Shown piece after piece: positions 61,244-64,000 of a stretch of 64,000 nt of DNA (position 1 is its first letter; each line of letters opens with the position of its first letter). The stretch is taken from contig NZ_JBDFMH010000001.1 of assembly GCF_047238125.1 (NCBI RefSeq), positions 1,488,001 through 1,552,000 on the forward strand, written 5' to 3'. The notes beneath the pieces were generated by a model. That model ran no database searches, was not told where the DNA came from, and was given only the letters and a program-made list of their open reading frames with translations. The stretch is from JBDFMH01 sp047238125. Lineage in GTDB: Bacteria; Pseudomonadota; Alphaproteobacteria; Sphingomonadales; Sphingomonadaceae. The position numbers and the translations under genes are program-made.

Positions 61244-61677
61244 TCGACGACCGCATCGCCCTGCCCCCGCCCGATCTGGGCGTTCCGATCGACATGAACC
61301 GCTGGACCGAGCCGTTCTGGGCGGCCGCCGATCGCGAGGCACTCGCGATCCCACGCTGCTCGGCGTGCGGCACTTGGCGGATGCCGCCGACGCCGTTCTG
61401 CCCTGCGTGTCGGTCGCAGGCGATCGACTGGGTCGAGATATCGGGCGACGGCATCCTGTTCAGCTATACGATCGTCGAGCGCGCGATCATGCCCGGCACC
61501 GAGGCGAGCCTGCCCTATGTACCTGCGATCGTGGCCTTGCCGCAGGCCGGCGGGGTCCGCCTGATCACCAACATCGTCGGCAGCGAGATTGGCCGGTTGC
61601 GGATCGACGCCCCCGTGAACCTGATCTGGTACCGGCTGGCGAGCGGACGGAGGCTGCCACAATACCGGCTGGCATGA
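61240..61677 (+). CDS. DUF35 OB-fold zinc-ribbon protein
   Basis: A 145-residue protein. The zinc ribbon has C40, C43, C54 and C57 (CSACG and CPAC); an OB-fold follows (GDGILFSYTIVER, then YVPAIVALPQAGG). DUF35 proteins pair with thiolase-like proteins, as in ChsH2-Ltp2 or acyl-CoA-binding partners. It is translationally coupled to the thiolase-like gene and very likely forms a complex with it. Confidence 0.88.
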   Translation: MIDDRIALPPPDLGVPIDMNRWTEPFWAAADREALAIPRCSACGTWRMPPTPFCPACRSQAIDWVEISGDGILFSYTIVERAIMPGTEASLPYVPAIVALPQAGGVRLITNIVGSEIGRLRIDAPVNLIWYRLASGRRLPQYRLA

Positions 61678-61684
61678 ACCGTTG

Positions 61685-61708
61685 CGAAATATACGCCCGA
61701 AAGGGTAT
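61685..61708. promoter_or_regulatory. Candidate operator before the Rieske gene
   Basis: The 57 bases between the DUF35 and Rieske genes contain, on the minus strand, GCGTATATTTCG (61696-61685) and, on the plus strand, the imperfect dyad ATACGCCC-GAAA-GGGTAT (61691-61708). They resemble the sites at 34722-34749, suggesting an internal promoter or operator. Confidence 0.45.
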
Positions 61709-61734
61709 GAATATTCGGATCGAGGAGTAGCGAT

Positions 61735-62931
61735 GTGAAGCGATCGAACGATGCGACCGAGCTGGCGAAGCGCGCGCTCGTCCATTTCCGCGAAGGCACC
61801 ACCGATCAGGCCGATGCCACGATGCCACTGCCGGTCGATGCCTATCTCGATGGGGATCGCTTCGCGCGCGAGTTCGACGCGATCTTCCTGCGCAAGCCTC
61901 AGGCGCTGCTGCTGTCGATCGAGATCCCCGAACCCGGCGACTATGTCGCGCGCACGATCATGGAAAAGCCGCTGCTGTTCGTGCGCGGCAAGGACGGCGT
62001 GGCGCGCGTGTTCCTCAACGTCTGCCGCCACCGCGGGGCAAAGCTCTGCGCGGACGGCAAGGGCCGCGCGCCGCGGTTCGTCTGCCCCTATCATGCCTGG
62101 AGCTATGATCGGCAGGGCAAGCTGGTCGGCATGTACGGGAAAGACAAGTTCGGCGATGCCGACACCGACGATCTGGGCCTGACCGAGCTGGCATCCGCCG
62201 AGCGCGCCGGCGTCGTCTGGGCCACGCTCACGCCGGGTGAGTCGTTCGACATCGACGAATGGCTCGGCGATTTCGCAGCCGAGCTCGAGAAGATGGAACT
62301 GGCCGACTGGTATCTGTTCGATCAGCGCACCCTGCCCGGCCCCGGCTGGAAGGTGACGATGGACGGCTATCTGGAAGCCTATCATCACGACAATGTCCAC
62401 GCCAACACGCTGTCCAAGCACACGATCGGCAACCTGCTGGTGCATGACGTGTTCGGCCGTCACCAGCTGCTGACGATGGCGCGCCGCAACCTGCCCGAAC
62501 TCGATGCTATGCCCGAGGCGGAATGGGATGCCGGCAGCTATATCCGCCAGATCCACTGCACCTTTCCCAATTTCCAGCTGTCGGGAATCCGCGGCGGGCA
62601 TTGCCTGGTCAGCCAGATCTTCCCCGGGCCTACGCCGACCGAGTCGGTCACGATCCAGACCATCCTCTCAGCGCGCAAGCCCGAGACGCCCGAGCAGCAG
62701 GCGGACAGCGAGGCGTTCAGCGCGATGGCGCTCGAAGCGGTGGGATCGGAGGATTATCCGATCGGCTTCGGCATTCAGGCGGGTCTGTCGTCGGGCGCGA
62801 ACCGTGCTTTCCTGATCGGCCGCAACGAACCCGGGCTGCAGCATTATCACCGCATGGTCGCACGCGAGGCGGGCGGCGACATCGCGCCGGCGACCCGGCC
62901 GACCCCCATCCTGGAAGGAGCAAGCGCATGA
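61735..62931 (+). CDS. Rieske non-haem iron oxygenase, alpha subunit
   Basis: A 398-residue oxygenase from GTG 61735 (GAGGAG upstream). The Rieske cluster ligands are C97, H99, C117 and H120 (CRHRG and CPYHAW). The catalytic iron ligands are probably H217 and H222 in EAYHHDNVH with a later Asp or Glu. At the bridging position three residues before H217 it has Glu214, as in carnitine/betaine-type enzymes, rather than the Asp of naphthalene dioxygenase. No reductase is adjacent. It would hydroxylate or demethylate a pathway compound. Confidence 0.92.
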   Translation: MKRSNDATELAKRALVHFREGTTDQADATMPLPVDAYLDGDRFAREFDAIFLRKPQALLLSIEIPEPGDYVARTIMEKPLLFVRGKDGVARVFLNVCRHRGAKLCADGKGRAPRFVCPYHAWSYDRQGKLVGMYGKDKFGDADTDDLGLTELASAERAGVVWATLTPGESFDIDEWLGDFAAELEKMELADWYLFDQRTLPGPGWKVTMDGYLEAYHHDNVHANTLSKHTIGNLLVHDVFGRHQLLTMARRNLPELDAMPEAEWDAGSYIRQIHCTFPNFQLSGIRGGHCLVSQIFPGPTPTESVTIQTILSARKPETPEQQADSEAFSAMALEAVGSEDYPIGFGIQAGLSSGANRAFLIGRNEPGLQHYHRMVAREAGGDIAPATRPTPILEGASA

Positions 62932-63626
62932 GCGTGATGGAACAACGCCAGCAGGTGCTGGATGCGTGCCGCGGCCTGGCCGCCTATGGGCTGGGCAGCG
63001 GCATCGGCGGCCATGTCAGCGTCCGCATTCCCGGCAAGGAGCTGTACTGGACGAACGCGCTCGACCGCTCATTCGAGGAGATGACCGCGGACGACCTGTT
63101 CCTGCTAGATTTCGAGGGCCGCCCGGTCGATGCCGCGCGCCAGATCAGCCCTGGCATCGATTTCCATCAGGGCATCTACAAGCTGCGCCCGGATGTGAAC
63201 GCGATCGTGCACACCCATGGCTACTGGATCACCGCCCAGTCCGCCTTCGGCCGCGCGCCGAAAATCTGGCACAATCTGAGCACCTATTTCTACAACCGCA
63301 CCGCCGTCAGCCCCGACGATACCGTTGCGGCGATCGCCCCCGCCCTCGAACAGAATTGCGCGATCGTGATCCCGTGGCACGGGGCGATCACGATCGGCGC
63401 ATCGATCGCCGAGGCAGCGGCGCTGCACGTCACGTTCGATTATGCCTGCCGTCTCGACATCACCATGGCCAACAGCGGCGCCGAACCGATGCCAGACGAA
63501 GCCTGCCAGCGGATGCAGGGGCTGCTCAAGAAAGCCAATTATCTCGACCACACCTGGGATCTTATGAAGCGCAAGGCCGTGCGCGCGTGGGATGGGGAAG
63601 TCATCCACCCGATGCTTGCCGCCTGA
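62928..63626 (+). CDS. Class II aldolase/adducin-family protein
   Basis: A 232-residue protein of the class II aldolase/adducin fold (fuculose-phosphate aldolase, RhaD, AraD relatives). Metal ligands are likely His in IVHTHGYW and a His in IPWHGAI. It overlaps the Rieske stop by 4 bases, so both are translated together. The usual Glu base is not obvious, so it might be an aldolase, epimerase or decarboxylase on a hydroxylated intermediate. It converges with the P450 at the right edge (15 bases between stops). Confidence 0.87.
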   Translation: MSVMEQRQQVLDACRGLAAYGLGSGIGGHVSVRIPGKELYWTNALDRSFEEMTADDLFLLDFEGRPVDAARQISPGIDFHQGIYKLRPDVNAIVHTHGYWITAQSAFGRAPKIWHNLSTYFYNRTAVSPDDTVAAIAPALEQNCAIVIPWHGAITIGASIAEAAALHVTFDYACRLDITMANSGAEPMPDEACQRMQGLLKKANYLDHTWDLMKRKAVRAWDGEVIHPMLAA

Positions 63627-63641
63627 TCCGAACGCGGGGCT

Positions 63642-64000
63642 TCAACCCCGATAGGTCAGCGTCCAGCGCTGCGGTACCTTGGTGCCTGCATGATCCGGTG
63701 GCGATGCGGCGAGCAACCCGGGCCGGAGCAGCGCCTGGCGCACGATTTCCGGCACCATCGCGCTGGCAATCGCGCGGCCCAGGCATTCGTGGATACCCTG
63801 GCCCAGCGTGAACGCATCGCCGAGATCGCGCCCCGGATCGAAACGGTCCGGATCGGGGAAGCCCGCGGGATCGAACATCGCGGCATGGGTCACAGCCAGC
63901 ACCGTGCGGCCCCGGGGAACGACGCGCGCATGCGGCGTACCGCCAGCCAGTTCGGTATCGCGCGTCGCGGTGCGGAAGAAATAGGGAAAGGCCGGGCGGA
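63642..64000 (-). CDS. Cytochrome P450, C-terminal part (cut by right edge)
   Basis: The C-terminal 118 residues of a second P450 read leftwards, the frame being open to the window edge. It carries FPYFFRTATRDTELAGG (region after the K helix), DRFDPGRD, and the haem loop FTLGQGIHECLGRAIA with the proximal cysteine. It differs from the P450 at 41507 in the haem loop and has no ferredoxin downstream within the window. An internal GTG at 63902 is not the real start. Confidence 0.9.
   Translation of the reverse strand, partial: RPAFPYFFRTATRDTELAGGTPHARVVPRGRTVLAVTHAAMFDPAGFPDPDRFDPGRDLGDAFTLGQGIHECLGRAIASAMVPEIVRQALLRPGLLAASPPDHAGTKVPQRWTLTYRG

Overview
The window looks like a chromosomal segment from a GC-rich alphaproteobacterium of the Sphingomonadaceae (Sphingomonas or Novosphingobium type). 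The evidence is the hprK-rapZ-EIIA-HPr regulatory PTS cluster, a class II aroA near cmk, the FYDLN-type acidic protein next to tRNA-Ala, SPOR-domain proteins, TonB-dependent receptors of the sphingomonad catabolic type, and MFS, NTF2-like and SDR genes interleaved with receptors. No phage, IS element or CRISPR array was found.

Positions 1-29000 are mostly housekeeping. They hold a nitrogen/carbon regulatory PTS module (1-1854), an RNA methyltransferase, a cytochrome c, a ParA/SPOR module with a divergent SEL1/SPOR gene (3361-7217), a nitronate monooxygenase-like enzyme, a glycosyltransferase, an M1 aminopeptidase, CorA, tRNA-Ala(GGC), aroA-hydrolase-cmk, the ribosomal operon rpsF-rpsR-rplI, priA, an HExxH peptidase, two adjacent orphan oligopeptide-binding lipoproteins, DUF4112, and a YdeP-type molybdoenzyme divergent from a catalase-like protein.

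From about 30100 to the right edge the window is a dense accessory catabolic island of about 34 kb. It has three TonB-dependent receptors (32136, 36054, 57559), three MFS carriers, four NTF2/SnoaL-like proteins, two SDRs, two cytochromes P450 (one with two ferredoxins), an acyl-CoA ligase/beta-oxidation operon of nine genes read leftwards from 53376 to 43871, a bicupin, a thiolase-like/DUF35 pair, a Rieske oxygenase, a class II aldolase-like protein, and TetR and GntR regulators. The likely plan is outer-membrane uptake of a hydrophobic or bulky compound, inner-membrane import by MFS carriers, hydroxylation by P450/Rieske enzymes, alcohol oxidation by SDR/AKR, CoA activation, and beta-oxidation or retro-aldol shortening. 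The substrate cannot be read from sequence.

Two proteins of the island, at 30652-32124 and 54281-55123, are not recognised and each consists of two diverged copies of one domain. Short shared motifs (TACGCC half-sites and a TATATTTT-type element) recur in several promoter regions of the island, and a TetR-type palindrome lies in front of the P450 operon. Outside the island, a two-block conserved intergenic element occurs twice (18360-18537 and 25980-26109) and may be a small structured RNA or 3' UTR element.
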